A DNA stretch of 64,000 bases from Paragemmobacter straminiformis (GTDB lineage Bacteria > Pseudomonadota > Alphaproteobacteria > Rhodobacterales > Rhodobacteraceae): positions 372,001-436,000 of the forward strand of contig NZ_JACLQD010000004.1 of assembly GCF_014243445.1 (NCBI RefSeq), in the 5' to 3' direction. Positions 25,727-34,459 of this stretch are shown here, in pieces. How positions within the stretch are numbered: position 1 is the first letter of the stretch; the number at the start of each line of letters is the position of its first letter. The translations under genes and the position numbers were made by a program. A model generated the notes under the pieces. The model worked only from the letters and a program-made list of their open reading frames with translations. It ran no database searches and was not told the DNA's origin.

Positions 25727-27373
25727 TTATTCGGCGGCCATAGCAGGCTGTTCGGCAAGGTGCAGGCGGCGCATGACCTTGGCGAAGCGGGTTTGCAGCG
25801 CCTCGGGGGTGTCGGCGGTCAAGGCCACGTAGAAATCGGGGCGGATCAGCACGTAGCGTGCGCCGATGCGGGTGAACCAGTCGCCGATGGTGCCTTCGAC
25901 ATCGACAGCGCCGCCTGTCGCCGCTTGGGCCGAGAGTTCGACGCTGACGCCTTCGAGGGCCGCGAGCTGGTGGCGCTGGGCTTCGGTCAGGGCTGCGGCA
26001 GGGTCGACCCCGTGGCCGAGCAGGACCCAGCCCTGGCCTACGACCTGATCGAAGCGGCCTTGCTTGCCGGCGGCTTCGACCACGCCCTGCACCGAGAGTT
26101 CGCCGGCATGGGCGCTTTCATCGCACCACGCGCCCTTGCCGAGTTGGCAGATGTCGGTCGGAACCGGCTTGCCCGCGCTGGCGGCAAGACCGGCGATCAT
26201 CTTGGCGTCGCGTTCGGCTGCGGCGGCTTCGTCGGCGATGCAGATGATCTGGCCGAGTTCCTGACTGAAGTTGATGTAATGCTTGGCGTGTTCGATCCGC
26301 TCGGAGGTGTAGCTGTCCAGCACGTCGAGGCCGAATTTGCCTTCGAGGATGCCGTTGAGCCGCCATGCCATCGCCACCGCGTCGCGGACACCGGCGCACA
26401 TGCCCTCGCCTGCAAAGGGCGGCATGAGGTGGGCTGCGTCGCCGCCGATCAGGCAGCGGCCCTTGTTCCATTCCTTGGCCCAGCGGGCCTGGAAGCGGTA
26501 GACGGCGCTGCGTTCGAGTTCGGCGTTTTCGGGGGTGAGGCCCCAGGGTTGCAGCAGCTCCCAGGCGCGGTCGGGCTTTTGCAGCTCGTGCGGGTTCTCG
26601 CCGGGAAGCACCATGAACTCCCACCGCCGCCGCGCCGGGCCGCCCGCGACGGGGCCGGGACCGCCGGGAACGATGGTGGTGGGGCGCTTGGGGTCGCAGA
26701 GTTGCCATTGCGCCGGTTCGTCGCCACGGCTGGCGACATAGTCGAAATGCGGGATCATATCGAGGATGAGCCAGTCGAAGAAATAGCCCTTGTCCTCGTT
26801 CTCGATGCCGAGCGCCTCGCGCACGAAGCTGTTGGCGCCATCGGTTCCGGCGACGAATTTCGCGCGCAGGGTCCGCGAGTCGCCGTTGGGGCCGGCCTCT
26901 TCGGGGTTGCGCTGGAGCGAGAGGTTGACGCCCTGCGCATCCTGTTCGAGGCCGATGCCCTGCCAGCCGCGCAGAAGGGTGATGTTGGGCAAGGTGGCCG
27001 CAATGGCGAGCAGGCGCTTTTCCATCATGGGCTGGTTGAACCAGTAGCGCACGCGCCAGCCGCTGGCCGACTGGCTTTGCCAATCGACGATCTGGAGGTT
27101 CTCGCGGTCCTTGTTTTTCCAGTAATACAGCTCGTCATGGTAGCTGATCGCGGGGTCGTTTTCAGAGTCGATCCCGAGGGTTGCGAAGATGCGCGCGATT
27201 TCGTGGTCATAGGTGACGGCGCGGGGCAGGGCGTAGTGCTGCGACCAGCGTTCGATCAGGGTCACGCGCTTGCCGCGCTGGCCAAGCAGGATCGCGAGAA
27301 GCGTGCCGACGGGTCCGGCGCCGACGATGGCGACATCGGCGTCGAAGCTTTCGGCGCTTGCGGAAAGGGTCAT
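25727..27373 (-). CDS. MhpA-like FAD-dependent aromatic hydroxylase
   Basis: Class A flavin hydroxylase of 548 aa, the size of MhpA (3-(3-hydroxyphenyl)propionate hydroxylase). Motifs are VAIVGAGPVGTLLAILLGQR (FAD GxGxxG), AGTDGANSFVREALG and GDAAHLMPPFAGEGMCAG. The ATG at 27373 has GGGAGGA at a suitable distance. It is the first gene of the operon that includes the Liv transporter and the dioxygenase, so it may make the trihydroxybenzene that the dioxygenase opens, for example from resorcinol. It is divergent from TetR. Confidence 0.85.
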   Translation of the reverse strand: MTLSASAESFDADVAIVGAGPVGTLLAILLGQRGKRVTLIERWSQHYALPRAVTYDHEIARIFATLGIDSENDPAISYHDELYYWKNKDRENLQIVDWQSQSASGWRVRYWFNQPMMEKRLLAIAATLPNITLLRGWQGIGLEQDAQGVNLSLQRNPEEAGPNGDSRTLRAKFVAGTDGANSFVREALGIENEDKGYFFDWLILDMIPHFDYVASRGDEPAQWQLCDPKRPTTIVPGGPGPVAGGPARRRWEFMVLPGENPHELQKPDRAWELLQPWGLTPENAELERSAVYRFQARWAKEWNKGRCLIGGDAAHLMPPFAGEGMCAGVRDAVAMAWRLNGILEGKFGLDVLDSYTSERIEHAKHYINFSQELGQIICIADEAAAAERDAKMIAGLAASAGKPVPTDICQLGKGAWCDESAHAGELSVQGVVEAAGKQGRFDQVVGQGWVLLGHGVDPAAALTEAQRHQLAALEGVSVELSAQAATGGAVDVEGTIGDWFTRIGARYVLIRPDFYVALTADTPEALQTRFAKVMRRLHLAEQPAMAAE

Positions 27374-27433
27374 GGTTCTTCCTCCCAAAGCCGGTCCGGT
27401 CTGGCCGGTCGGTCACGTTGTGCGGCGGCCCCT

Positions 27434-27458
27434 CCACAGGCTGACGCTTGATCTGTGG
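27434..27458. promoter_or_regulatory. Candidate TetR operator
   Basis: CCACAG (27434-27439) and CTGTGG (27453-27458) form an inverted repeat with a 13-base spacer in the divergent region between the hydroxylase and tetR genes. Size and place suit a TetR-type operator; no consensus is known for this regulator. Confidence 0.3.
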
Positions 27459-27610
27459 TGACTGTTAGCCATAAATGAATGATCGTCAAGTTTGATGTTG
27501 CGCCAGAGTCGGCTTGGGCTAAGCCTCTGAAATGGGGGCATTTCCATAGGGGGGCGCGGGGCGGTGACCATCGGGTTGAGCCTTTGCGCAAAAGTGAATA
27601 TGATTCGGGA

Positions 27611-28264
27611 ATGACGAATTCGGACCTGCATTTGCCCGCCGAAGGCCGTGTTGCCCGTCGGCAAAGACGCAACCGCGATGCGCTGGTTGCGGCGGCGCGT
27701 GACATCATGACGGAAAAGGGCGTCGAGGCGGCGACGATGCTCGAAATCGCCGAGCGCGCCGATGTTGGTGCGGGAACGGTCTATAACTACTTCAAATCAA
27801 AGGACGATCTGGCAATCGCGGTGCTTGAGGCGCTGATGTATGATCTGGGATTGCGGATCCAGGAAGTCACCGACACCTTCGACGATCCGGCACAGGTCTA
27901 TGCCTACGGTATCCGCACGGTGCTTGACACGGCCACGAGCGACGTGCGCTGGGCGCAGATGCTGAACCGTTCGGAAGTGATCGCGGATGCGATGTTCCGC
28001 ATGATGGGCCCCTTTGCCATCCGTGATTTGCGGCTTGCCTCGCAGGCGGGGCGGTTCGAGGTTTCCAACGCCGAGCTGGTCTGGCGGCTTACGACGCATG
28101 CGCTGATCGGGGCGAGCCTTGCGATCACCACGGGGCAACTGCCTGCCAGTGCTTCGGACCAGATCATCGTGCGTTTGCTGTGCATGACGGGGATCGGGGC
28201 GAATGCGGCGGTCGAGCTTGCCAGCCGCCCGCGCCCGTCGCTTAAGCCGGAAGGGCGGGGCTGA
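27611..28264 (+). CDS. TetR-family transcriptional regulator
   Basis: TetR-type repressor of 217 aa. The DNA-binding domain reads ALVAAARDIMTEKGVEAATM, then IAERADVGAGTVYNYFKSKD (helix-turn-helix at about residues 40-62), followed by an all-helical ligand domain. The ATG at 27611 is used because no family similarity exists before it. It is divergent from the MhpA-like hydroxylase operon, so it is the likely repressor released by a phenolic or CoA ligand. Confidence 0.88.
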   Translation: MTNSDLHLPAEGRVARRQRRNRDALVAAARDIMTEKGVEAATMLEIAERADVGAGTVYNYFKSKDDLAIAVLEALMYDLGLRIQEVTDTFDDPAQVYAYGIRTVLDTATSDVRWAQMLNRSEVIADAMFRMMGPFAIRDLRLASQAGRFEVSNAELVWRLTTHALIGASLAITTGQLPASASDQIIVRLLCMTGIGANAAVELASRPRPSLKPEGRG

Positions 28265-28366
28265 CGCCGCTTTCGGGGTGGCGGCTGATGCAGATCAGGG
28301 CTTTCGCCGCAAGTCCGCGCTAAATCTGTGTTAAGCTCAATTTCGGGCATGACGCGAGGAGCGCAG

Positions 28367-28714
28367 ATGAACAAGGACGACGGCAAGGCGGATCGGGCCG
28401 AGGCGGTGCCGGATATCGAGCAGCAGATCCGGCAATTGCGCGAGGATGTGGCGGCGCTTGCAAAGTCGCTACAGGGCTATGGCGCGCGGGTGGCCGACGG
28501 GGTGAAGGCGCGGGCGCAGGATGCATCGGGCGATGCGGTGGCGGAATCGCTGAAGGCTGTCAGAGAGTTGCGCGGCGAAGTCGAGGCGATGCAGGCGCGG
28601 CTGGAAGGCGATGTGCGTGCCCACCCTTTGGCATGGCTGGTCGGGGCGCTGGGGATCGGGGTGCTGCTGGGCCTGATCTTTTCGCACCGCGACCACGGGA
28701 GCAACCGGGGCTGA
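28367..28714 (+). CDS. DUF883 (ElaB/YqjD-type) membrane-anchored protein
   Basis: A 115-aa protein with a long charged amphipathic helix (IEQQIRQLREDVAALAKSLQ and SLKAVRELRGEVEAMQARLE) and a C-terminal membrane segment HPLAWLVGALGIGVLLGLIF ending in HRDHGSNRG. This is the DUF883/YqjD layout; such proteins sit at the inner membrane and some bind ribosomes. GAGGAG lies 6 bp before the ATG at 28367. It overlaps the next gene as TGATG, forming a three-gene unit with the P-type ATPase. Confidence 0.75.
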   Translation: MNKDDGKADRAEAVPDIEQQIRQLREDVAALAKSLQGYGARVADGVKARAQDASGDAVAESLKAVRELRGEVEAMQARLEGDVRAHPLAWLVGALGIGVLLGLIFSHRDHGSNRG

Positions 28715-29079
28715 TGGAACGGGTCGGTCAGGGACTGGTCCTGTCGCTGCTGATCGTGCTTGCGGTGCTGGGTGGCGGGGGGCTGGCGGTGGCGGCTGCG
28801 GTGGCGTGGCTGCAACCCGTCGCAGGCTTGGGCGGTGCGCTGGCGCTGACGGCGGGCGGGCTGTTCGCGGTGGCGCTGGTCCTTGCGCTGGTGTTGCGGT
28901 CGGTCCTGCGCAAGGCGCGCAGGCGGCGGAATGCGCTGGCCCCGATGATCGGGATGGTCGAAGTGATCCTTGCGGTGATGCCGCGCAGGCGGGTGATGCA
29001 GCTTGAGGCGACGCTTGCCGCCGGCATGGCGATCGGGACGGTCCTGTTGCATCTGCTGAAGGCCGAGGAAAAGACGTGA
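28714..29079 (+). CDS. Small two-span membrane protein (phage_holin_3_6-like)
   Basis: A 121-aa protein with two strong hydrophobic segments (about residues 8-31 and 38-62), a basic patch (RKARRRR) and an amphipathic C-terminus. The pattern resembles the DUF1469/holin-like proteins often found beside DUF883 proteins. It overlaps the DUF883 gene by TGATG and the ATPase gene by GTGA. The function is unknown; being squeezed between them suggests a membrane accessory role. Confidence 0.55.
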   Translation: MERVGQGLVLSLLIVLAVLGGGGLAVAAAVAWLQPVAGLGGALALTAGGLFAVALVLALVLRSVLRKARRRRNALAPMIGMVEVILAVMPRRRVMQLEATLAAGMAIGTVLLHLLKAEEKT

Positions 29080-31616
29080 CAGAGCCGAAGGGCGCGGCAG
29101 GGCTGCCCGAGGCGTGGTGGTCGGCGGACCTCGACCGGATGTTCGCGGCCACGGGATCGTCGGCGCGGGGCCTTAGCGAGGCCGAGGCGATCCGGCGTCT
29201 GGCTTTGGCGGCAAAGCGGCGGGGTCGGCGGCGGGGGCATGGCGTCGCGGCGCTGCTGTGGCGGCAGTATGAAAGCCCGCTTGTCCTGATCCTTGTTCTG
29301 GCGGCGGTGGTGTCGGTGATCGTCGGGGAATGGACGGAGGCCGCGATCATCCTTGCCATCGTGGCGGGCAGCACGCTTTTGGGATTTGCGCAGGAATACA
29401 AGGCCGCGCGCGCTGTGGCGCAGTTGCAGGAGCGGCTGGCGCTGACCGTTGCGGTCTTGCGCGACGGGGCGGTGGCGACGGTGCCCGCCGAGGCGGTGGT
29501 CGCGGGCGACGTGGTGGTGCTGTCGGCCGGAAATCTGGTGCCTGCGGACGGCGTGCTGTGCGAGGCGCGGGACTTTCTGGTCAGTCAGGCGGCGCTGACG
29601 GGCGAATCCTTTCCGGTGGAAAAGCGGGTCGGTGTGTCTGCGCCCGATGCGCCATTGGCCGGGCGCGACAATGCGGTGTTTCTGGGAACCTCGGTCCGCA
29701 GCGGGACGGCGCGGATGCTGGTGGCGGTGACGGGGGCAGGCACCGCCTATGGCAAGATCGAGGAGCGTATCGGCGAGAGCGATCCCGAGACGGATTTCGA
29801 GCGCGGCATCCGGCGGTTCGGCAGCCTGCTGATGCGGGTGATGATGGTGATCGTGACCGTGGTGCTGAGCGCCAACCTGGTGCTGGGGCGGCCCGTGATC
29901 GACAGCCTGCTGTTTTCGGTCGCGCTGGCGGTGGGGCTGACGCCGGAACTGCTGCCGGCCATCGTCAGCGTCACCATGGCCGAAGGCGCGCGGCGCATGG
30001 CGCGGGGCGGGGTGCTGGTGCGGCGGTCCTCGGCGATCGAGAACCTTGGCACGGTGGATATCCTTTGCACCGACAAGACCGGAACGCTGACGAGCGGGCA
30101 GATGGCGTTGCAGGCGGCGACCGATCCTTCGGGTGCCGAGTCGGCCGAGGTTTTCGGCCATGCGCTGGTGAACGCCCATTTCGAGACGGGGATCGAGAAC
30201 CCGCTGGATATGGCCATCGTCGCCGCTGCGGCGGCGCGGGGGGTTCCGTTGCCCGAGCGCGGGAAGATCGACGAGATTCCCTATGACTTCCAGCGCAAGC
30301 GCTTGACCGTGGTGGTCGACCTGCCCGAGAGCGACGACCATCTGGTCGTCACCAAGGGGGCTTTCGATACGGTTCTGTCCTGTTGTGACCGGATCGGCGC
30401 GGGTGCCGGGACTTTGCCGCTGGGCGGGGACGAGCGCGCGCGTCTGGCCGATTTCGTCGCCCGCAAGGGGGCCGAGGGAATTCGCGTTCTGGCCGTGGCG
30501 ACGCGCGTCCTGCCCCCCAGAGCGCGCTATGACGTGGCCGACGAGACGGCGATGACTTTCGCGGGTTTCCTGCTTTTTGCCGATCCTCTCAAAGAGGGGA
30601 TCGGCGAGACGCTGGATGCCTTGCGCAAGCTGGGGATCGGCGTGAAGATCATCACGGGCGACAACCGGCATGTGGCCGAACATGTCGCCCGCGCGGTCGG
30701 GCTGGAGCCGAGGATGATCGCGGGGGCCGATCTGCAACGGGCGGGGGACGAGGCCCTGTGGCATCTGGCCAAGGAATGCAACGTCTTTGCCGAGGCCGAT
30801 CCGCAGCAGAAGGAGCGGATCGTGCGCGCCCTGCAAAAGCGCGGGCATTCGGTGGCCTATATGGGGGACGGCATCAACGACGCCCCGGCCTTGCAGCATG
30901 CCGATGTGGGGATTTCGGTGCAGGAGGCGGTCGATGTCGCACGGGAAAGCGCCGATATCGTGTTGTTGCAGCGCGATCTCGATGTGCTGCGGCAGGGGAT
31001 CGTGGACGGGCGGCAGACATTCGCCAATACGCTGAAATACATCTCGATCACCACGAGCGCGAATTTCGGCAACATGATCAGCATGGCGGTGGGCACGTTG
31101 TTCCTGCCCTTCCTGCCGCTGACGGCGGCGCAGATCCTGCTCAACAACTTCCTGTCGGACATTCCCTCGCTGTCGCTGGCGGGTGACCGCGTCGACCCCG
31201 AGGCGGTGGAACATGCCCCGCGCTGGGATATCGCGGCGATCCGGAACTACATGGTCATTTTCGGGATGGTCAGCACGCTGTTCGATCTGCTGACCTTTGC
31301 GGTGCTGTTGCGGGTGTTCCATGCCGATGCGGGGATGTTCCAGACCGCGTGGTTCACGATCTCGCTTCTGACCGAGCTTGTGGTGGTCTTTGTGCTGCGC
31401 ACGCGGCGGGCCTTGTGGAACAGCCGTCCGGCGCGGGTGCTGGTGCTGGCATCGCTTGCGATGTTCGCGGTGGCGCTGGTGCTGCCCTCGCTTGGTCCGG
31501 TGGCGCGGGCGGTCGGTCTGTCGCCGCTGCCGCTGCCGGTGCTGGCGTCGGGGATCGGGATCGTGCTGTGCTATGCGCTTGCGACCGAGGCGGTGAAGCG
31601 GCGTCTCTTGCGCTGA
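29076..31616 (+). CDS. P-type ATPase, MgtA/MgtB (P3B) type cation transporter
   Basis: P-type ATPase of 846 aa. The actuator motif LTGES (174-178), the phosphorylation motif CTDKTGTLT with D333, and the hinge MGDGINDAPALQ are intact. The membrane motif VGLTPELLPAIVSVTMAEGA and ENPLDMAIV correspond to the MgtA family, so Mg2+ import is the most likely role, though Ca2+ or other P-ATPase substrates cannot be excluded. It starts with GTG at 29076, overlapping the previous gene. Ten membrane spans are plausible. Confidence 0.85.
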   Translation: MTEPKGAAGLPEAWWSADLDRMFAATGSSARGLSEAEAIRRLALAAKRRGRRRGHGVAALLWRQYESPLVLILVLAAVVSVIVGEWTEAAIILAIVAGSTLLGFAQEYKAARAVAQLQERLALTVAVLRDGAVATVPAEAVVAGDVVVLSAGNLVPADGVLCEARDFLVSQAALTGESFPVEKRVGVSAPDAPLAGRDNAVFLGTSVRSGTARMLVAVTGAGTAYGKIEERIGESDPETDFERGIRRFGSLLMRVMMVIVTVVLSANLVLGRPVIDSLLFSVALAVGLTPELLPAIVSVTMAEGARRMARGGVLVRRSSAIENLGTVDILCTDKTGTLTSGQMALQAATDPSGAESAEVFGHALVNAHFETGIENPLDMAIVAAAAARGVPLPERGKIDEIPYDFQRKRLTVVVDLPESDDHLVVTKGAFDTVLSCCDRIGAGAGTLPLGGDERARLADFVARKGAEGIRVLAVATRVLPPRARYDVADETAMTFAGFLLFADPLKEGIGETLDALRKLGIGVKIITGDNRHVAEHVARAVGLEPRMIAGADLQRAGDEALWHLAKECNVFAEADPQQKERIVRALQKRGHSVAYMGDGINDAPALQHADVGISVQEAVDVARESADIVLLQRDLDVLRQGIVDGRQTFANTLKYISITTSANFGNMISMAVGTLFLPFLPLTAAQILLNNFLSDIPSLSLAGDRVDPEAVEHAPRWDIAAIRNYMVIFGMVSTLFDLLTFAVLLRVFHADAGMFQTAWFTISLLTELVVVFVLRTRRALWNSRPARVLVLASLAMFAVALVLPSLGPVARAVGLSPLPLPVLASGIGIVLCYALATEAVKRRLLR

Positions 31617-31627
31617 GCGGGCGGGGC

Positions 31628-33151
31628 CTAGGGCCGCCGCGCGGCGAGGTGCCGGCCCAGACGCAAGGCCAGTGCCGCGACGGTGAGCGAGGGGTTCACC
31701 GCAGCCGAGGTGGGCAGGACCGAGGCATCGGCGATGTAGAGGTTGTCGAGATCATGCGCCTTGAGGTCGCTGTCGACGACCGAGGTCGACGGCTCGGCCC
31801 CCATGCGGGCGGTGCCGCACTGGTGGCTTGGCTTCGATTTCGGAAAGCCCTTGGACAGCACGAGGGGCCAGCCCGCACGCCGCATCGCCTGACGCAGGCG
31901 GCTGACCAGAAGGTCATGCGCCTCGACGTTGGTGCGCCGCCAGTCGAGGACCACGCCGCCGTTCTTCCACAAGACGCGGCTTTGCGGGTCGGGCAGGTCT
32001 TCGGACATGGCCATGATGTGGATAGAGCGTTCGGCCAGATAGGTCGAGAGCCAGAGCGGAAGGCCGCTTTCGCCCGCGAGGATCGGCCCGGTGATGCGGC
32101 CGAGCATCTGGATATTGCCCAAGGGTTCGCCCCTTGGCCCGCCTGTCAGGTAGAAGTCGTTGAACTGGATCGTCTTTTCATAGACCGACCGGTTCCGCCG
32201 CAAGGGGTTGAAGGCGATCATCGCGGTCAGGTTGTGGTTCATGAAGTTGCGCCCGACCTGATCGGAGCGGTTGGCGAGGCCTGCGGGATGTTCGTCACTC
32301 GCCGAGGCGAGCAGCAGCGCCGAGGACATGACGGCCCCCGCGCAAAGGCAGAGGGTCGGCGCGCGCAGGGTGCGCGGGCCTTGGGGGCCGTGGACCTGCA
32401 CCCCCGTCGCGCGGCGGCCTTCGGCCAGAATGCGGCTGACGCGGGTTCCGGTGACAAGCGTCACGTTGGGGTGCTTCAGCGCCGCTGCCAGACCGCAGCT
32501 TTCGGCATCGGATTTGGCGCCTGTGGTGTCGGGGAAGGCGTCCCATGTGGTCGGCGCGCGGGCAAGCCAGCGGTCGATATCGACGCCGAGCGGGAGCGAC
32601 GAGGGATGCAGGCCCTGTGCCGCGAAGGCGGCGCGCAGGGCTGCGATGTCGGGTTCGTCTGGGATCGCCGGAAAGGGGAAGGGGGCCGAGCGGGGCGGTT
32701 CGGTCGGGTCGCCCGCCGTATCGCCGCGCACGCGGTAAAGCTGCTCGGCCTGCGTGTAGAAGGGTTCGAGGTCGTCATAGCCGATGGGCCAGCCCGGTGT
32801 TGTGCCGCCCATATGGGCCAGAGGGCGGAAATCCTCGGCGCGGTAGCGCAACAGGACGGCGCCGTAGAATTTGGTATTGCCGCCGACGAAGGCGTAGTTG
32901 CCGGGGTTGAACGGCGCGCCCGCCGCGTCGTGCCAGATTTCGGCAGGGCGGAAGTGGCCGCGCTGGAAGATCGCCGCCGGATCGCGGGCTTCGGGGCTGT
33001 CGGGCAGGCGTTCGCCGCGCTCGACGATCAGGATGCGCTGGCCCGACGGGGCAAGGGCCGCGGCGAGGGTCGCGCCGCCCATGCCCGAGCCGATGATGAT
33101 GACATCGGCATCCATCCGGTCGGCCGACCCCTGTTCCGACAGCGGTGCCAT
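31628..33151 (-). CDS. GMC-family oxidoreductase
   Basis: Glucose-methanol-choline type flavoprotein of 507 aa. It opens with a dinucleotide fold (DVIIIGSGMGGATLAAALAP) and has FVGGNTKFYGAVLLRYRAED in the FAD-binding part. The C-terminal catalytic block is SHQCGTARMGAEPSTSVVDS, then LYIADASVLPTSAAVNPSLT (His and Asn acid-base pair). No signal peptide is seen. It follows the cupin gene by 2 bp, so the two are co-transcribed. The alcohol substrate is not evident. Confidence 0.85.
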   Translation of the reverse strand: MAPLSEQGSADRMDADVIIIGSGMGGATLAAALAPSGQRILIVERGERLPDSPEARDPAAIFQRGHFRPAEIWHDAAGAPFNPGNYAFVGGNTKFYGAVLLRYRAEDFRPLAHMGGTTPGWPIGYDDLEPFYTQAEQLYRVRGDTAGDPTEPPRSAPFPFPAIPDEPDIAALRAAFAAQGLHPSSLPLGVDIDRWLARAPTTWDAFPDTTGAKSDAESCGLAAALKHPNVTLVTGTRVSRILAEGRRATGVQVHGPQGPRTLRAPTLCLCAGAVMSSALLLASASDEHPAGLANRSDQVGRNFMNHNLTAMIAFNPLRRNRSVYEKTIQFNDFYLTGGPRGEPLGNIQMLGRITGPILAGESGLPLWLSTYLAERSIHIMAMSEDLPDPQSRVLWKNGGVVLDWRRTNVEAHDLLVSRLRQAMRRAGWPLVLSKGFPKSKPSHQCGTARMGAEPSTSVVDSDLKAHDLDNLYIADASVLPTSAAVNPSLTVAALALRLGRHLAARRP

Positions 33152-33153
33152 GC

Positions 33154-33507
33154 TCACTTGAGCTTGATGCAGAAATGCTTGCGCACGGCCTGTTCGATCT
33201 TCCACGTGCCCTTGAAGCCCGGCTCGACGGTGAAGGCATCGCCCGCCTGCATCGTCACGGGGGCGCCGCCATCGGGGGTGATGGTGATGCGCCCCTCGAT
33301 CAGGTGGACGAATTCGTAGAATTTGTAGCTGGCGTGCCATGTGCCGGTCGTGGCTTCCCATGTGCCGCTGATCACGCTGCCGTCGATGGCGGTGTGCTGG
33401 ACCCATGTTTTCATGGTCGGGTTGCCCTCGACCTTGGTCCAGCCTTCGAGATCGGTGAGAAGCGGCTCGGGGCCGGGGGCGGGAAAGCGGAACACCATGT
33501 CGGTCAT
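33154..33507 (-). CDS. Cupin-domain protein (DUF861 type)
   Basis: A single-domain cupin (117 aa). The segment GTWHASYKFYEFVHLIEGRI and MQAGDAFTVEPGFKGTWKIE form the two cupin motifs of the EutQ/DUF861 kind, without the full set of metal-binding His residues. The ATG at 33507 is chosen; a second Met lies three codons later. It is the upstream partner of the GMC oxidoreductase and may act on or sense the same compound. Confidence 0.75.
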   Translation of the reverse strand: MTDMVFRFPAPGPEPLLTDLEGWTKVEGNPTMKTWVQHTAIDGSVISGTWEATTGTWHASYKFYEFVHLIEGRITITPDGGAPVTMQAGDAFTVEPGFKGTWKIEQAVRKHFCIKLK

Positions 33508-33633
33508 GCGGTCGGTCCTTGATTTCGCTTTGGTCAGGCCCTGTTGGTATGGCCCCACCGCCAAGCTGACAAGGGCAATCGACGCTGATAAGGATCGCGG
33601 CAGGGGCAGGACGGCCGCCGTCGGGCCCGCGCC

Positions 33634-33669
33634 GGGCAGGGAACGGGGCAGGGAACGGGGCAGGGAAGG
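33634..33669. repeat. 12-bp tandem repeat, three copies
   Basis: GGGCAGGGAACG occurs twice in perfect tandem, and a third copy, GGGCAGGGAAGG, merges into the Shine-Dalgarno sequence AAGGAG of the GNAT gene at 33678. Copy-number change would alter the spacing just upstream of the start. Confidence 0.85.
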
Positions 33670-33677
33670 AGACGGGA

Positions 33678-34256
33678 ATGGGACTGGTGATACGCGAGGC
33701 GAGGGCAGCGGATGCAGGACATCTGGCACGCTTCATCAACATGGCGGCGGATGACCTGCCGCTGCATTTCTGGCGCAAGTCGGTGGGCGAAGGCGGGGAT
33801 CCCTGGGCCTATGGCCGCGAGCGGGCGGCGCGGGACACGGGGAATTTCTCGTATCGCAATGCATGGTTCGCCGAGGAGGGGGGCGCGGTTGCGGCCTGTC
33901 TTTTGGGCTATCCCGCCGAGGAGGAGCCGGAGGCCATCGATCCCGATACGCCCGCGATCTTCGTGCCCTTGCTGGAGCTAGAGGCGCTTGCGCCGGGGTC
34001 GTGGTATCTGAATGTGCTGGCAACCTATGATGCCTTTCGCGGCAAGGGCTGTGGCAGCGCGCTGCTGGCCCATGCCGAGGGCGTGGCGCGGCAGGCGGGG
34101 CGGCGCGTGATCAGCCTGATTGCGGCCGATACGCACGGGGCGGCGCTGCGGCTTTACCGGGCAAAGGGCTATGCCGAGGTGGCGCGCCGTGCGGTGGTCA
34201 AAGGCGATTGGCAGGTCGATGCGGCCGAGTGGATCCTGTTCACCAAGGCGCTCTAG
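33678..34256 (+). CDS. GNAT-family N-acetyltransferase
   Basis: GNAT-type acetyltransferase of 192 aa. The acetyl-CoA loop is YDAFRGKGCGSALLAHAEGV (R/QxxGxG/A motif) with the following ALRLYRAKGYAEVARR. The first half (FINMAADDLPLHFWRK) resembles the RimI-like stand-alone acetyltransferases. The ATG at 33678 has AAGGAG 6 bp upstream, formed by the end of a 12-bp tandem repeat. The acceptor is unknown. Confidence 0.8.
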   Translation: MGLVIREARAADAGHLARFINMAADDLPLHFWRKSVGEGGDPWAYGRERAARDTGNFSYRNAWFAEEGGAVAACLLGYPAEEEPEAIDPDTPAIFVPLLELEALAPGSWYLNVLATYDAFRGKGCGSALLAHAEGVARQAGRRVISLIAADTHGAALRLYRAKGYAEVARRAVVKGDWQVDAAEWILFTKAL

Positions 34257-34459
34257 GCGCGCGGTGATCGGCAGGGCCTTGCCGCGCCTTGGCACAGGCG
34301 TTCAGCGCGGCGCGGCCCTGCGGCCTGACTGTCCCTGTGCGTTCCTGTGCGCGTTCCTGTCCGATTTGGACCGATACTGTCCGCTTCGCCACTCGTATCC
34401 GAACCGGTTGGCGGCATTCTGGGTGGGGCGATCAAAGGGCGGATCACGGGGAGGGGCAG

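Noticed and set aside
28728-31322. Open frame of 864 codons antisense to the P-type ATPase
   Set aside because: Arg/His/Gln/Pro-rich composition and no motif; the ATPase on the other strand is complete.
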